DNA of 64,000 nt from an uncultured Eubacteriales bacterium (GTDB lineage Bacteria; Bacillota; Clostridia; Oscillospirales; Oscillospiraceae): positions 62,001 to 126,000 of the forward strand of contig UROG01000001.1 in NCBI GenBank assembly GCA_900549485.1, written 5' to 3'. The position numbers and the translations under genes were made by a program. This document shows, one piece after another, positions 21,955 to 29,948 of the stretch. How positions within the stretch are numbered: the stretch's first letter is position 1; every line of letters starts with the position of its first letter. The notes below the pieces were generated by a model, which ran no database searches, was not told the origin of the DNA, and worked only from the letters and a program-made list of their open reading frames with translations.

Positions 21955-24648
21955 TTATCTTATTACAGCGCCGAATTTTTTCTCAAGCGCTTCAAGTATT
22001 GCCTTTATCGTCTCATCGGCGTGATCGTCTGTAAGCGTCTGATCGTCCGCACGCATTGTCAGGGAGAATGCGACGGATTTTTTGCCCTCCGCGATATGGT
22101 GACCGGTGTAAATGTCAAACAGCTTGCAGCCCTTGAGATACTGACCGCCGTTTTCGTTTATGCAGTCCATAAGCTCTCCGACGGTAATACCGCTGTCGCA
22201 GACGACTGCAATATCGCGGGTCGTAGCGGGGAACTTGGGCAGAGGCTTGTATACCGGCAGAGCGCCCTTGAGCGCATAGAGCGCCGCAAAATTCAGCTCC
22301 GCACAGTAAAGCTCGGCGTCCACGCCGTAATTCTTCGCCGTTTCCGGATGAATCTGTCCGAACACGCCGACATACACGTCGCCGACATAGACCTTTGCGC
22401 AGCGGCCGGGGTGGTATGCGGGGCTTTCATGCTCTGCAACGTACTTTGCGCCTTCGATATCAAGCGCTTCAAACAGCCCTTCGACCCAGCTTTTTACCGT
22501 GAAGAAGCTGACGCCGTTTCCGTAAGCGCCGATAGAAACTATCTTCGGCTCATCCGCAAGGCCGTCTTCACGCTTGAGGTATATCCTGCCGATCTCGTAG
22601 AGCGCGGCGGCGGGGTTGCGGAAGTTGTAGTTGCGGGTCAGAATTTCCAGCATGGAGGGGAGAATGGTGGTGCGCATGATCGAGGTGTCCTCGCCGAGCG
22701 GGTTGAGTATTTTAAGGCTGTCTCTCAGCGGTGAATCGGCGGGCATTCTTATCTTGTCGTAGTAGGCAGGGGAGATAAAGGAGTAGGTGATTATCTCATC
22801 CAGTCCCATGCTGCGCAGAGCCGCGCCGACATTGCGTTCGCACTGCTGCACGTCGGTGAAGCCGCCGCAGGTGCTTATAGCGCCGGTGAATTTTACGGGG
22901 ATGTTGTTGTAGCCGTAGAAACGGGCGACTTCCTCCGCAATGTCGGAGTAGTGCTCAACATCGCCGCGCCATGAAGGAACATATATTGTGTCGCCATCGA
23001 CGGTAAAGCCGAGGTCAACGAGGATTTTGACCATGGTATTGCGGTCAACGTCGGTGCCTAAAAGCGCGTTTATCTTGCCCGGCTCAAGCTTGACGGTGGT
23101 GGTTTTAAGCTCGGCGGGAACGACGTCAATGACGCCCTCTACCACTTCGCCCGCGCCCAGAAGCTCTATAAGCTCACAGGCGCGTTCAACGGCCTTTATG
23201 GTGTTCTGCGGGTCAAGTCCCTTTTCGTAGCGTGAGGAAGCGTCGGTACGCATACCGAGAGCGGTTGCGGTGCGGCGGACGGAGGGACCGTTGAAGTTTG
23301 CGCTTTCAAACAGAACCATATCCGTATCGCCGACGATCTCGCTGTTCGCGCCGCCCATAACGCCCGCTACGCACACGGGCTTTTCCGTGTCGCATATGCA
23401 CAGCATATTTGTGGTGAGCTTGCGGTCGGCGCCGTCAAGGGTAGTGATGATCTCGCCCTCTTTTGCGCGGCGGACGTGAATTTCGTGATCCTTGACGCAT
23501 GAGAAGTCAAACGCGTGCATCGGCTGACCGTACTCGAGCATGACATAGTTGGTGATATCGACAATGTTGTTTATCGGGCGCATACCGGCGTTGCGGATAC
23601 GCTCACGCATCCAGGCGGGTGAGGGGGCTATGCGGACGTTCTTGACCATGCGCGCCGTGTAGCGGGGGCAGAGGTCGGCGTCCTCAATGACGATTTTAGC
23701 CATGTCGTTGATATCGCCGCCTGCGGCCGCTCTGACGACGGGCGTGTGCAGCTTCAGCTCCTTGCCGAAGGTAACGGCGGCTTCGCGCGCAAGACCTATG
23801 GTGCAAAGGCAGTCGGGGCGGTTTGGGGTTATCTCAAACTCAACGATATGGTCGTCCATACCGAGCAGAGCGCCGACGTCGTCGCCGGGCTTGCAGTCCT
23901 CATGCAGAACGAGTATGCCGTCCTCAATGCAGTGGGGGAACTCCTCCTGCTTCGCGTGAAGATCGGCAAGGGTGCATACCTTGTCCTTTGCCGTGTCGAA
24001 CGCGATCATGTCGCCGGTGTGGATATTCTGACAGTCGGTAACGCAGCAAAGCTCTCTTGCGCCAAGATCGATGCATACCTTCCATTTACCGGCGGAATAG
24101 GGTGCAACGTCGGTCACATCCGCGGCATAGACCGTGCCGAAAATCTTGTCGCCGCTGTGGATATCTGCGGAGACGGAGGGCTTTTCAGTGTCGAGCGGCT
24201 TGTAGTCGCCGAGAATGGCGGCGGCCTTTATCTCGCCGTAGGGAAAATCATGCACGGTCATATTAAGCTCCTTGAGGGAGCAGAGCATACCGCAGGATTC
24301 CACGCCGCGAAGCTTGCCCTTTGTGATCTTCACGCCGCCGGGCAGCACGGAATTGTGCAGCGCGGCCGGAACGAGATCGCCCACATGGACGTTCCACGCG
24401 CCGGTGCATATCTGTACAGGCTCTTCCGCGCCGACGTCTATCTTGGTGACCAGCATATGGTCGGAATTGGGGTGCTTTTCAATGGAAAGTATTCTGCCGA
24501 CCTTGACGTTTTTTATTTCCTTGCTTAGATCCTCGGTTATCTCGACCTTGGAGCCGGAAATGGTCATGGCTTCGGCAAAGGTTCTGTCGTCATATTCATC
24601 CAAAGGAAGCTCAACAAACTCATTGAGCCATTTTCTCGAAAGATTCAT
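21955..24648 (-). CDS. pheT: Phenylalanyl-tRNA synthetase beta subunit
   Basis: 897 residues, about 100 longer than usual. Order: N-terminal tRNA-binding OB domain (about 40-145, VGRILSIEKHPNSDHMLVTK), an extra segment (about 146-250), the B3/B4 domain (ITPNRPDCL...), B5 (IDVVPAEL to PSWRGDVEHYSDIAEEVARF), the catalytic-like core, and the C-terminal ferredoxin-like anticodon domain (KPLPKFPATTRDIAVV). The extra segment resembles a second degenerate OB repeat. Works as an alpha2-beta2 enzyme with PheS, 38 bases upstream, and both are under T-box control. GGAGA precedes the ATG. Confidence 0.96.
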   Translation of the reverse strand: MNLSRKWLNEFVELPLDEYDDRTFAEAMTISGSKVEITEDLSKEIKNVKVGRILSIEKHPNSDHMLVTKIDVGAEEPVQICTGAWNVHVGDLVPAALHNSVLPGGVKITKGKLRGVESCGMLCSLKELNMTVHDFPYGEIKAAAILGDYKPLDTEKPSVSADIHSGDKIFGTVYAADVTDVAPYSAGKWKVCIDLGARELCCVTDCQNIHTGDMIAFDTAKDKVCTLADLHAKQEEFPHCIEDGILVLHEDCKPGDDVGALLGMDDHIVEFEITPNRPDCLCTIGLAREAAVTFGKELKLHTPVVRAAAGGDINDMAKIVIEDADLCPRYTARMVKNVRIAPSPAWMRERIRNAGMRPINNIVDITNYVMLEYGQPMHAFDFSCVKDHEIHVRRAKEGEIITTLDGADRKLTTNMLCICDTEKPVCVAGVMGGANSEIVGDTDMVLFESANFNGPSVRRTATALGMRTDASSRYEKGLDPQNTIKAVERACELIELLGAGEVVEGVIDVVPAELKTTTVKLEPGKINALLGTDVDRNTMVKILVDLGFTVDGDTIYVPSWRGDVEHYSDIAEEVARFYGYNNIPVKFTGAISTCGGFTDVQQCERNVGAALRSMGLDEIITYSFISPAYYDKIRMPADSPLRDSLKILNPLGEDTSIMRTTILPSMLEILTRNYNFRNPAAALYEIGRIYLKREDGLADEPKIVSIGAYGNGVSFFTVKSWVEGLFEALDIEGAKYVAEHESPAYHPGRCAKVYVGDVYVGVFGQIHPETAKNYGVDAELYCAELNFAALYALKGALPVYKPLPKFPATTRDIAVVCDSGITVGELMDCINENGGQYLKGCKLFDIYTGHHIAEGKKSVAFSLTMRADDQTLTDDHADETIKAILEALEKKFGAVIR

Positions 24649-24686
24649 CGTTTATTCTCCAATCAATGATTAATACTAAGCCCTAA

Positions 24687-25712
24687 TCAGAACTGTTCGA
24701 GGAAGCGTGTGTCGTTCTCGAAAATAAGTCTCAGATCGTTTATCTTGTATTCGCCCATTGCAAGTCTCTCAAGACCCATGCCGAACGCCCAGCCGGAGTA
24801 CACGTCGGGGTCGATGCCGCATCCGGAGAGAACCTTCGGATGCACCATGCCCGCGCCGAGAACCTCTATCCAGCCCTCGCCCTTGCAGGTGGGGCAGCCC
24901 TTGCCGCCGCACTTGTGGCACTGGATGTCCATTTCACAGCTCGGCTCGGTAAACGGGAAGTGGTGGGGACGGAAGCGCGTCACGGTGCCCTTGCCGTATA
25001 TCTTCTCGACAACGAGGTTGAGCGTCGCCTTGAGATCGGACATGGTGATGCCCTTGTCAATGACCATGCCCTCTATCTGATGGAACATGGGGGAGTGGGT
25101 CGCATCGACTTCATCCTTGCGGTAGACGCGTCCGGGGGCGATCATGCGGATAGGCAGCGTCTTGGATTCCATTGCATGAACCTGCATGGGGGAGGTCTGT
25201 GTGCGCAGGAGTATTTTACTGTCCTCGGTGAAGTAGAAGGTGTCCGTCCATTCTCTTGAGGGATGGCTGTCCTCAATGTTGAGCTTTGTAAAGTTGTATT
25301 CGGCAAGCTCCACCTCAGGACCGTCGATTATTTCAAAGCCCATGCCGATAAAGATGTCCTTAATCTGGTCAAGCACGTTGTACATCGGGTGCTTGTGGCC
25401 GAGCTTGGGCGCTTCCGCCGGCATGGTCACATCGACCGCCTCCGATTCAAGCTTCAGCTCCATGAGCTTTTCGGAAAGCTCCGCCTTGCGTGCGTCGAGC
25501 GTGCTTTCTATGTCGGCGCGAAGCTGGTTTGCAAGCTGACCCATGATCGGGCGCTCCTCTGCGGAAAGCTTGCCCATCTGACGGAGGATAGCCGTCAGTT
25601 CTCCCTTTTTGCCGAGGTATTTGACTCTGAGCTGTTCAAGCAGCTCAACGCTGTCACATTCGCCGATTGCTTTGATAGAGGCGTCTCTCAGCCCCTGCAT
25701 GAGTTCTTTCAT
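24687..25712 (-). CDS. pheS: Phenylalanyl-tRNA synthetase alpha subunit
   Basis: 341 residues, standard length. An N-terminal coiled coil (about 1-90) is followed by the class II catalytic core: motif 2 FHQIEGMVIDKGITMSDLK and RFRPHHFPFTEPSCE, with motif 3 GWAFGMGLERLAM. Four cysteines (CHKCGGKGCPTC) in the insertion are common in Firmicute PheS. Charges tRNA-Phe together with PheT. AGGAGA lies before the ATG. First gene after the T-box leader. Confidence 0.97.
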   Translation of the reverse strand: MKELMQGLRDASIKAIGECDSVELLEQLRVKYLGKKGELTAILRQMGKLSAEERPIMGQLANQLRADIESTLDARKAELSEKLMELKLESEAVDVTMPAEAPKLGHKHPMYNVLDQIKDIFIGMGFEIIDGPEVELAEYNFTKLNIEDSHPSREWTDTFYFTEDSKILLRTQTSPMQVHAMESKTLPIRMIAPGRVYRKDEVDATHSPMFHQIEGMVIDKGITMSDLKATLNLVVEKIYGKGTVTRFRPHHFPFTEPSCEMDIQCHKCGGKGCPTCKGEGWIEVLGAGMVHPKVLSGCGIDPDVYSGWAFGMGLERLAMGEYKINDLRLIFENDTRFLEQF

Positions 25713-25775
25713 CGTCTTCTCCTATTGAAAAAATATCACGGCGCTGCCGCTTAAAATTAAATAATGAATTGAGAT

Positions 25776-25998
25776 AAAAAAATACTCCCGCCCCACAAAT
25801 GGGACGAAAGCAAAAACCTCCGCGGTACCACCCACGTTCGGCACAGTGTGCCGCGCTTGAGGGGACTGTAACGCGTCCCGCACGCCGATGATTGATCGGG
25901 TACTCCCGGGCGAACCAAGCGCCGCATCCAAGGAGGCTTCCAGCCGCCGGCCTCCACTCTCTGCCGAATGTTGAAACGCTATTTTCCCGTTCACAGTG
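25776..25998 (-). promoter_or_regulatory. T-box riboswitch, phenylalanine-specific
   Basis: On the minus strand the leader has the T-box core TGGGTGGTACCGCGG (25834-25820), an AGAGAG-type start of stem I, an AGTA-type loop (GGGAGTACCC), and a terminator CGTCCCA/TGGGGCG followed by a run of T (about 25808-25774). A UUC codon at 25914-25912, on the 3' side of the stem I internal loop, is the likely specifier, matching tRNA-Phe and the downstream pheST genes. Uncharged tRNA-Phe should favour antitermination. Confidence 0.93.
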
Positions 25999-26004
25999 TA
26001 TAGT

Positions 26005-26033
26005 ACAATAGCATATTTTCCGCTTTATTGCAA
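26005..26033 (-). promoter_or_regulatory. Promoter of the pheST T-box operon
   Basis: Minus strand TTGCAA (26033-26028), 17 bases, TATTGT (26010-26005); the transcript would start near 25998. Confidence 0.7.
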
Positions 26034-26145
26034 GGGAAATTTTTTGACTTTTTCCGCACGGGTGATTATAATAGCGGCACGGGCATATATATGGTACAAG
26101 TATGGAGGCGGCGGAGCCGCCGCGAAATCCGAAAGGGAGATTTTT

Positions 26146-26700
26146 ATGAAAAAATTGCTTGTACCGATGATGCTGACAGTGTGTCTGCTGCTCTCCTCGT
26201 GCGGCGCGGACCGCGCATCAGACAGCTTTGAAAGCTTCACAGAAAAACTGCGTGCCTGCGAAAGCCTGAGCTTTGACGCGGCGCTGCGTGCGGAGTACGA
26301 TGATAAGACGGCGGAGTTTACCGTGAAATATGTTTCCGACAGCGGCGGCTGCACCGTCACGGTGACGAAGCCGGAGCTTATAAGCGGAATAAGCGCGAGA
26401 GTCGAAAACGGCGAAAGCCGTCTCCAATTCAACGGCATGGCGCTCGATACCGGCGAACTTACAAGCTTTGGCCTTTCCCCGATGTCGGCGCTCCCTATGC
26501 TTATCGACGGCATAAAAAGCGGGTATGCAGGCAGCGTGTGGGAGGAGAACGGTGAAATTGCCGCAACCGTTGAAGCAAGCGATGAGCTTTCGATTCAGAT
26601 ACATATAGATAAATACACTCTTGCACCGCTCTGCGCCGAGCTTATAAGCGGGGGAGAGGTCAAGGTGTTTGCAAATATATATAATTGGAATATAAGTTAG
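26146..26700 (+). CDS. Lipoprotein, possible LolA-like fold
   Basis: 184 residues with a lipoprotein signal peptide and lipobox LSSC (Cys19). The mature part is mostly beta: LSFDAALRAEYDDKTAEFTV, GGCTVTVTKPELISGISARV, LQFNGMALDTGEL, then AATVEASDELSIQIHIDKYT and APLCAELISGGEVKVFANIY. This run of strands around a buried helix resembles the LolA/LppX-type fold found in some clostridial lipoproteins, but it is a pattern guess. GGGAGA lies before ATG 26146. Twenty-four bases before alr, so probably co-transcribed. Confidence 0.6.
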   Translation: MKKLLVPMMLTVCLLLSSCGADRASDSFESFTEKLRACESLSFDAALRAEYDDKTAEFTVKYVSDSGGCTVTVTKPELISGISARVENGESRLQFNGMALDTGELTSFGLSPMSALPMLIDGIKSGYAGSVWEENGEIAATVEASDELSIQIHIDKYTLAPLCAELISGGEVKVFANIYNWNIS

Positions 26701-26724
26701 TTATATCGGAAACAGGAGTAAGCG

Positions 26725-27858
26725 ATGAACGATTTACAGAAGAGAACATGGGCGGAAATAAGCCTTGAGAATATTCGCCATAATTATAACGCCATCCGCG
26801 CCGCGATACCCGCAGGCTGCCGCTTTCTGGGCGTTGTGAAGGCCGACGCCTACGGTCACGGCGCGCTGAGAGTTTCCCAGCTGCTTGAGAGCGCCGGAGC
26901 GGATTATCTTGCAGTCTCATGCCTTGACGAAGCGATGGAGCTGCGCGACGGCGGAATCACCATGCCGATACTTATCCTCGGCCATACGCCGCATGAGTAT
27001 ACAAAGACGCTTATCGACAACAATATAACCCAGACGGTCACATGCCTTGCCAAGGCGCTTGAATATTCCGCCGACGCCGAAGCCATGGGCAAAAAGCTGC
27101 GCATCCATATCAAGCTTGACACAGGTATGTCGCGTCTCGGTTTTCTTGTGGAAGGCGGGCATTTTGACGAGGGCGTTGACAACGTTATCCGTTCCTGCTC
27201 CCTGCCGGGGCTTGAGCCGGAGGGCGTTTTCACGCACTTTGCCGTTTCCGATGAGAGCGGCGCGGATAACGAAAGCTATACCCGCGCACAGTTCAGGCTC
27301 TTTACCGATGTTATCGCCGCCGTTGAGAAGCGCGGCGGAGTGAAGTTTGCGATACGCCATTGTGCAAACAGCGGCGCGGTGGTGAACTATCCGGAGATGT
27401 GCCTTGATATGGTTCGTCCCGGACTGCTGCTCTACGGCTACGGCGATACAAGCGGACACCTTGGGCTTCTGCCGTGTATGCGCCTTGTCACCACCGTCAG
27501 CACTATCAAGTTCTACGAAAAAGGCACCTCTGTCAGCTATGGCAGGCGCTTTGTGACCGACCGGCGCACCCGCATGGGCGTACTGTCGATAGGCTACGCG
27601 GACGGCTTGCCGCGGCTCATTTCCAACAAATGCTCGTTCTATACCTCCGGCGGCTTCGTTCCGCAGCGCGGCAGCATCTGCATGGATATGTGTATGGCGG
27701 AGCTTACGGACGTTCCCGCCGCCGAGGTCGGCAGCGAGGTTGAGATTTTCGGCAGGAACAACAGCATCCTTGCTCTCTCCGACGCCGCGCAGACCATACC
27801 GTATGAGCTGCTGTGCGCCGTGTCAAAGCGTGTCCCGCGTGTCTATAAGCAGTTTTGA
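26725..27858 (+). CDS. alr: Alanine racemase
   Basis: 377 residues, full length. N-terminal TIM barrel with the PLP lysine Lys39 in VVKADAYGHG, and a C-terminal beta domain with the second catalytic base, a tyrosine near 272 in SVSYGRRF. GSICMDMCMAELTDV is also typical. Makes D-alanine for peptidoglycan. Acts as a PLP-dependent dimer in the cytoplasm. AGGAG lies nine bases before the ATG. Confidence 0.96.
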   Translation: MNDLQKRTWAEISLENIRHNYNAIRAAIPAGCRFLGVVKADAYGHGALRVSQLLESAGADYLAVSCLDEAMELRDGGITMPILILGHTPHEYTKTLIDNNITQTVTCLAKALEYSADAEAMGKKLRIHIKLDTGMSRLGFLVEGGHFDEGVDNVIRSCSLPGLEPEGVFTHFAVSDESGADNESYTRAQFRLFTDVIAAVEKRGGVKFAIRHCANSGAVVNYPEMCLDMVRPGLLLYGYGDTSGHLGLLPCMRLVTTVSTIKFYEKGTSVSYGRRFVTDRRTRMGVLSIGYADGLPRLISNKCSFYTSGGFVPQRGSICMDMCMAELTDVPAAEVGSEVEIFGRNNSILALSDAAQTIPYELLCAVSKRVPRVYKQF

Positions 27859-27965
27859 CGCTATGCCGCTTAAAGCAAGAGCCATTACCAACAGTTGACA
27901 AGGAAAGGCACGCTGTCAGGCATGTGTGCTCTTGTCAATTGATGGTATCTTTCGGCAAACATAAT

Positions 27966-28010
27966 CTCCCAGGCGGTGTTACTTCACTGAAATCCGCCCG
28001 GGAGTTTTTC
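27966..28010. terminator. Terminator between alr and the RHH gene
   Basis: CTCCCaGGCGG (27966-27976) pairs with CCGCCcGGGAG (27994-28004), followed by TTTTT. Serves alr; on the other strand it lies right after the RHH gene. The 100 bases between alr and this hairpin also hold TTGACAAG...CTTGTCAA arms, purpose unknown. Confidence 0.75.
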
Positions 28011-28181
28011 TCATCTGTTTTCTTCGGTTATTTTGCCTTGCTTCTTTTCAAAATTCTCTACACATTTGCGGATAAGAAAAAGTATCTGGCTGTTTGCGGA
28101 ACGACCCTCGTAGTCCGCAACTTGGTGAAGCTTGTTGAGCAGCTCCTCGTCTATTCTTATTGACAGGCTCTTTATCGCCAT
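28011..28181 (-). CDS. Ribbon-helix-helix DNA-binding protein
   Basis: 56 residues: AIKSLSIRIDEELLNKLHQV, then EGRSANSQILFLIRKCVENF, the strand-helix-helix layout of Arc/MetJ-type repressors, with a lysine-rich tail. GAGG lies before ATG 28181. Such small proteins act as dimers and often repress their own promoter; palindromes stand just upstream (28193-28278). It may be the antitoxin or copy-control type regulator of a mobile element. Divergent from a 56-codon ORF. Confidence 0.8.
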   Translation of the reverse strand: MAIKSLSIRIDEELLNKLHQVADYEGRSANSQILFLIRKCVENFEKKQGKITEENR

Positions 28182-28192
28182 AATTCGCCTCA

Positions 28193-28278
28193 AATAAACA
28201 TATTATGCGTTTATAATATGTTCAAAATGCGATATTTTGTGCTGTTTGGATGTAAAATATATCCAAAATATGTTTATT
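28193..28278. promoter_or_regulatory. Palindromic operator region between RHH gene and small ORF
   Basis: A perfect palindrome AACATATTAT-6-ATAATATGTT (28197-28222), and the outer arms AATAAACATATT (28193-28204) and AATATGTTTATT (28267-28278) are exact complements. The repeated AACATATT unit suits a ribbon-helix-helix dimer array controlling both directions. Confidence 0.65.
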
Positions 28279-28291
28279 AAAGAGGTGCATT

Positions 28292-28462
28292 ATGAAAAAC
28301 GAACCCAGTAACGAACCAGACTACAAGGAAATGTATTTAAAAATGGTGCGGGCGTCGGAGACGGCGATACGCGCACTTGCCGCCGTCCAAAGGGAGTGCG
28401 AAGAAATGTACATTGAAGCGGAGGAAAAGAGAGATTCACAGGATGTCACGGCAATAGATTAA
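28292..28462 (+). CDS. Small acidic helical protein, function unknown
   Basis: 56 residues, start MKNEPSNEPDYKEMYLKMV, then RASETAIRALAAVQRECEEM. Predicted as mostly helix, acidic at the end (EAEEKRDSQD). AGAGG lies before the ATG and a shared operator lies upstream. Small proteins with a MYLKM...AAVQRECEE core are familiar from clostridial mobile elements, though I cannot name the family. Too short for standard ORF listing. Its link to the RHH gene is by position only. Confidence 0.6.
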   Translation: MKNEPSNEPDYKEMYLKMVRASETAIRALAAVQRECEEMYIEAEEKRDSQDVTAID

Positions 28463-28499
28463 GCGGGCGCAATATCATCCATACTGTACGGCGTTGTGC

Positions 28500-28528
28500 T
28501 TGACATATCGTGTTTCGGGAGATATAAT
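28500..28528 (+). promoter_or_regulatory. Consensus promoter of an antisense RNA
   Basis: TTGACA (28500-28505), exactly 17 bases, TATAAT (28523-28528): the only fully consensus promoter noticed in this window. It drives a short transcript with no credible coding content. Confidence 0.85.
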
Positions 28529-28534
28529 GAAAAT

Positions 28535-28626
28535 GAAAAGAGCGCTGCGACAAGCGGTTAGCTCGGAAAAACTTGGTTTATAGCTAAGCTACAAAAACCG
28601 TCACTTGCCCGAGTGGCGGTTTTGCT
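28535..28626 (+). ncRNA. Candidate type I antitoxin RNA
   Basis: About 92 nt from the start point set by the consensus promoter to the terminator at 28594-28623. Internal arms GGTTAGCT and AGCTAAGC can pair. Its 3' hairpin is complementary to the last codons and terminator of the small minus-strand ORF at 28601-28681, the 3'-overlap geometry of RatA/TxpA and SR4/BsrG. The 18-codon frame inside starts within the -10 region or at the transcript start and is not credible as a gene. Confidence 0.7.
28594..28623. terminator. Shared terminator of antisense RNA and toxin mRNA
   Basis: AAAACCGTCAC (28594-28604) pairs with GTGGCGGTTTT (28613-28623), loop TTGCCCGA. On the plus strand the one non-Watson-Crick pair is G-U; on the minus strand it is an A-C mismatch, so it is stronger for the antisense RNA. 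Confidence 0.8.
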
Positions 28627-28681
28627 TTACGGTTATCGTAATCGTGTATGTAAATACATGAAAAGTAATCGTAAGTGGCAT
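28601..28681 (-). CDS. Candidate type I toxin, 26 residues
   Basis: Starts MPLTITFHVFTYTITITV and ends QNRHSGK: a hydrophobic, beta-branched stretch of about 17 residues, then a basic polar tail. A strong GGGGGTG lies seven bases before the ATG but is paired in a hairpin CACCACCC-GAAA-GGGGGTG, a typical way to keep type I toxin mRNA silent. The last codons lie in the terminator hairpin that the antisense RNA covers. A promoter stands at 28763-28791. No homology search was possible; membrane action is inferred from hydrophobicity. Confidence 0.65.
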   Translation of the reverse strand: MPLTITFHVFTYTITITVKQNRHSGK

Positions 28682-28762
28682 ACGCTTCACCCCCTTTCGG
28701 GTGGTGTAGCTAACCGCCTGCCGTTGTGCAGCGCCCGGCGCTCCAAAAGAAGTGCCAGCGAC

Positions 28763-28791
28763 AGAATATCATATATTATGATGTATCGCAA
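28763..28791 (-). promoter_or_regulatory. Promoter of the toxin mRNA
   Basis: Minus strand TTGCGA (28791-28786), 17 bases, TATTCT (28768-28763). It gives a transcript of about 160 nt ending at 28594, with a 75-nt structured leader. Confidence 0.6.
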
Positions 28792-28821
28792 GCATAAATT
28801 TACACAGGAGACTTCCCGCTT

Positions 28822-29715
28822 TTACATCACGCTTTCTCCCGAATCGATTATCATTTTTTCCAGCTCTCCGGCGGCGACGCTGAGGGGCTGGTCTTTTCTT
28901 TTGACAAGACAGACACGGCGCGGCGGGAGCGGTGTAACAAGGTTGATCACGCGCACATCGTCCGAGGGACGGATAAAAGCCCGCGGAACGATCCCTACGC
29001 CGAGACCGGCTTCCACCATCGGAAGTATCTGGTCGGCGGTGAACGCCTCAATGTCCGGTCGGAACGGCAGGCCGTTGGCGGTAAAAAAGCCGGAATAGAG
29101 CGCATGGGACTGTGTGTCCGCGCCGAGCGTGATAAGCGGGTAGGCGCGCAGCTCCTCCAATGTGACCTTATGGTTCAGAAGCTCCTGAAAGACCGGCGCA
29201 CAGACGGCGACCTCGTGAATGGTACGGATGTCGGTCTGCTGGAAAGAGGCGGCATACGGCACCGGCGTAGTGACGACGGCAAAGTCGGCTGTAGTCTCGC
29301 GCAGGGCGGCGATGGCCTGCGGCGTGGAATAGTTGCTGATACGCAGGCGCACGCCCGGATAACGGGCGCGAAAGGCCGCAAGCACGGGAATAAGCAGACA
29401 GCGCAGCGCCCCCTCGCTTGTGGCGAGGAACACCGTACCGGCCTGCAAAGAGCGGCTCTGCATCAGCTCCGCTTCTCCGGCTTCCAGCTGCTCCACGGCG
29501 ATCTTGACATGGCGGTAAAGCCGCTCTCCCTCGGGAGTCAGCTTCATACCGCGGTTCGTTCTTGAAAAAAGCGGGCAGCCGAGCGCGGCTTCAAGGTTCT
29601 TGATAGAACGCGTAAGATTGGGCTGATTATTGACCAGCAGTCTGGCCGCCTGCGAGAGATTTCCGCATTTGGCGGCATAATAAAAAATCCGGTAATAATC
29701 GTAGCTGACCTCCAT
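28822..29715 (-). CDS. LysR family transcription regulator
   Basis: 297 residues, full length. N-terminal winged helix-turn-helix (about 6-65: YRIFYYAAKCGNLSQAARLL, NLTRSIKNLEAALGCPLFSR, then MKLTPEGERLY) and a C-terminal periplasmic-binding-like effector domain (about 90-295). Divergent from the DUF1275-ATP synthase operon, so that operon is its likely target; the effector is unknown. GGAGAAG lies before the ATG. Its 3' end is only 30 bases from the toxin promoter. Confidence 0.93.
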   Translation of the reverse strand: MEVSYDYYRIFYYAAKCGNLSQAARLLVNNQPNLTRSIKNLEAALGCPLFSRTNRGMKLTPEGERLYRHVKIAVEQLEAGEAELMQSRSLQAGTVFLATSEGALRCLLIPVLAAFRARYPGVRLRISNYSTPQAIAALRETTADFAVVTTPVPYAASFQQTDIRTIHEVAVCAPVFQELLNHKVTLEELRAYPLITLGADTQSHALYSGFFTANGLPFRPDIEAFTADQILPMVEAGLGVGIVPRAFIRPSDDVRVINLVTPLPPRRVCLVKRKDQPLSVAAGELEKMIIDSGESVM

Positions 29716-29730
29716 GTCGGCTTCTCCTTT

Positions 29731-29809
29731 GCTATATAATGCTATATAATAATGATATGGATGATATATTTTTTTAAGATTTTACATATATCTGCACGTG
29801 CATTATAAT
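29731..29809 (+). promoter_or_regulatory. LysR-DUF1275 divergent control region
   Basis: TTTACA (29781-29786), 17 bases, TATAAT (29804-29809) drives the DUF1275-atp operon. TGCACGTGCA (29793-29802), a palindrome inside the spacer, is a possible LysR site. GCTATATAAT is repeated exactly twice in tandem at 29731-29750, next to the lysR start. Confidence 0.7.
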
Positions 29810-29948
29810 GTGTACAATTCGGGAAGTCAAGACAGCGTATCAGCCGCGTTCCGAAAGAAAGGCAAGCCGGAATGACACATATATCAAAAACGGCGGAACC
29901 CGCTTATGCCGCTTATACTTACAGCTTATATGAGAAGGAGCGGAGCGC

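Noticed and set aside
28529..28585. 18-codon ORF inside the antisense RNA
   Set aside because: Its ATG codons fall in the -10 region or at the transcript start and no ribosome site is possible.
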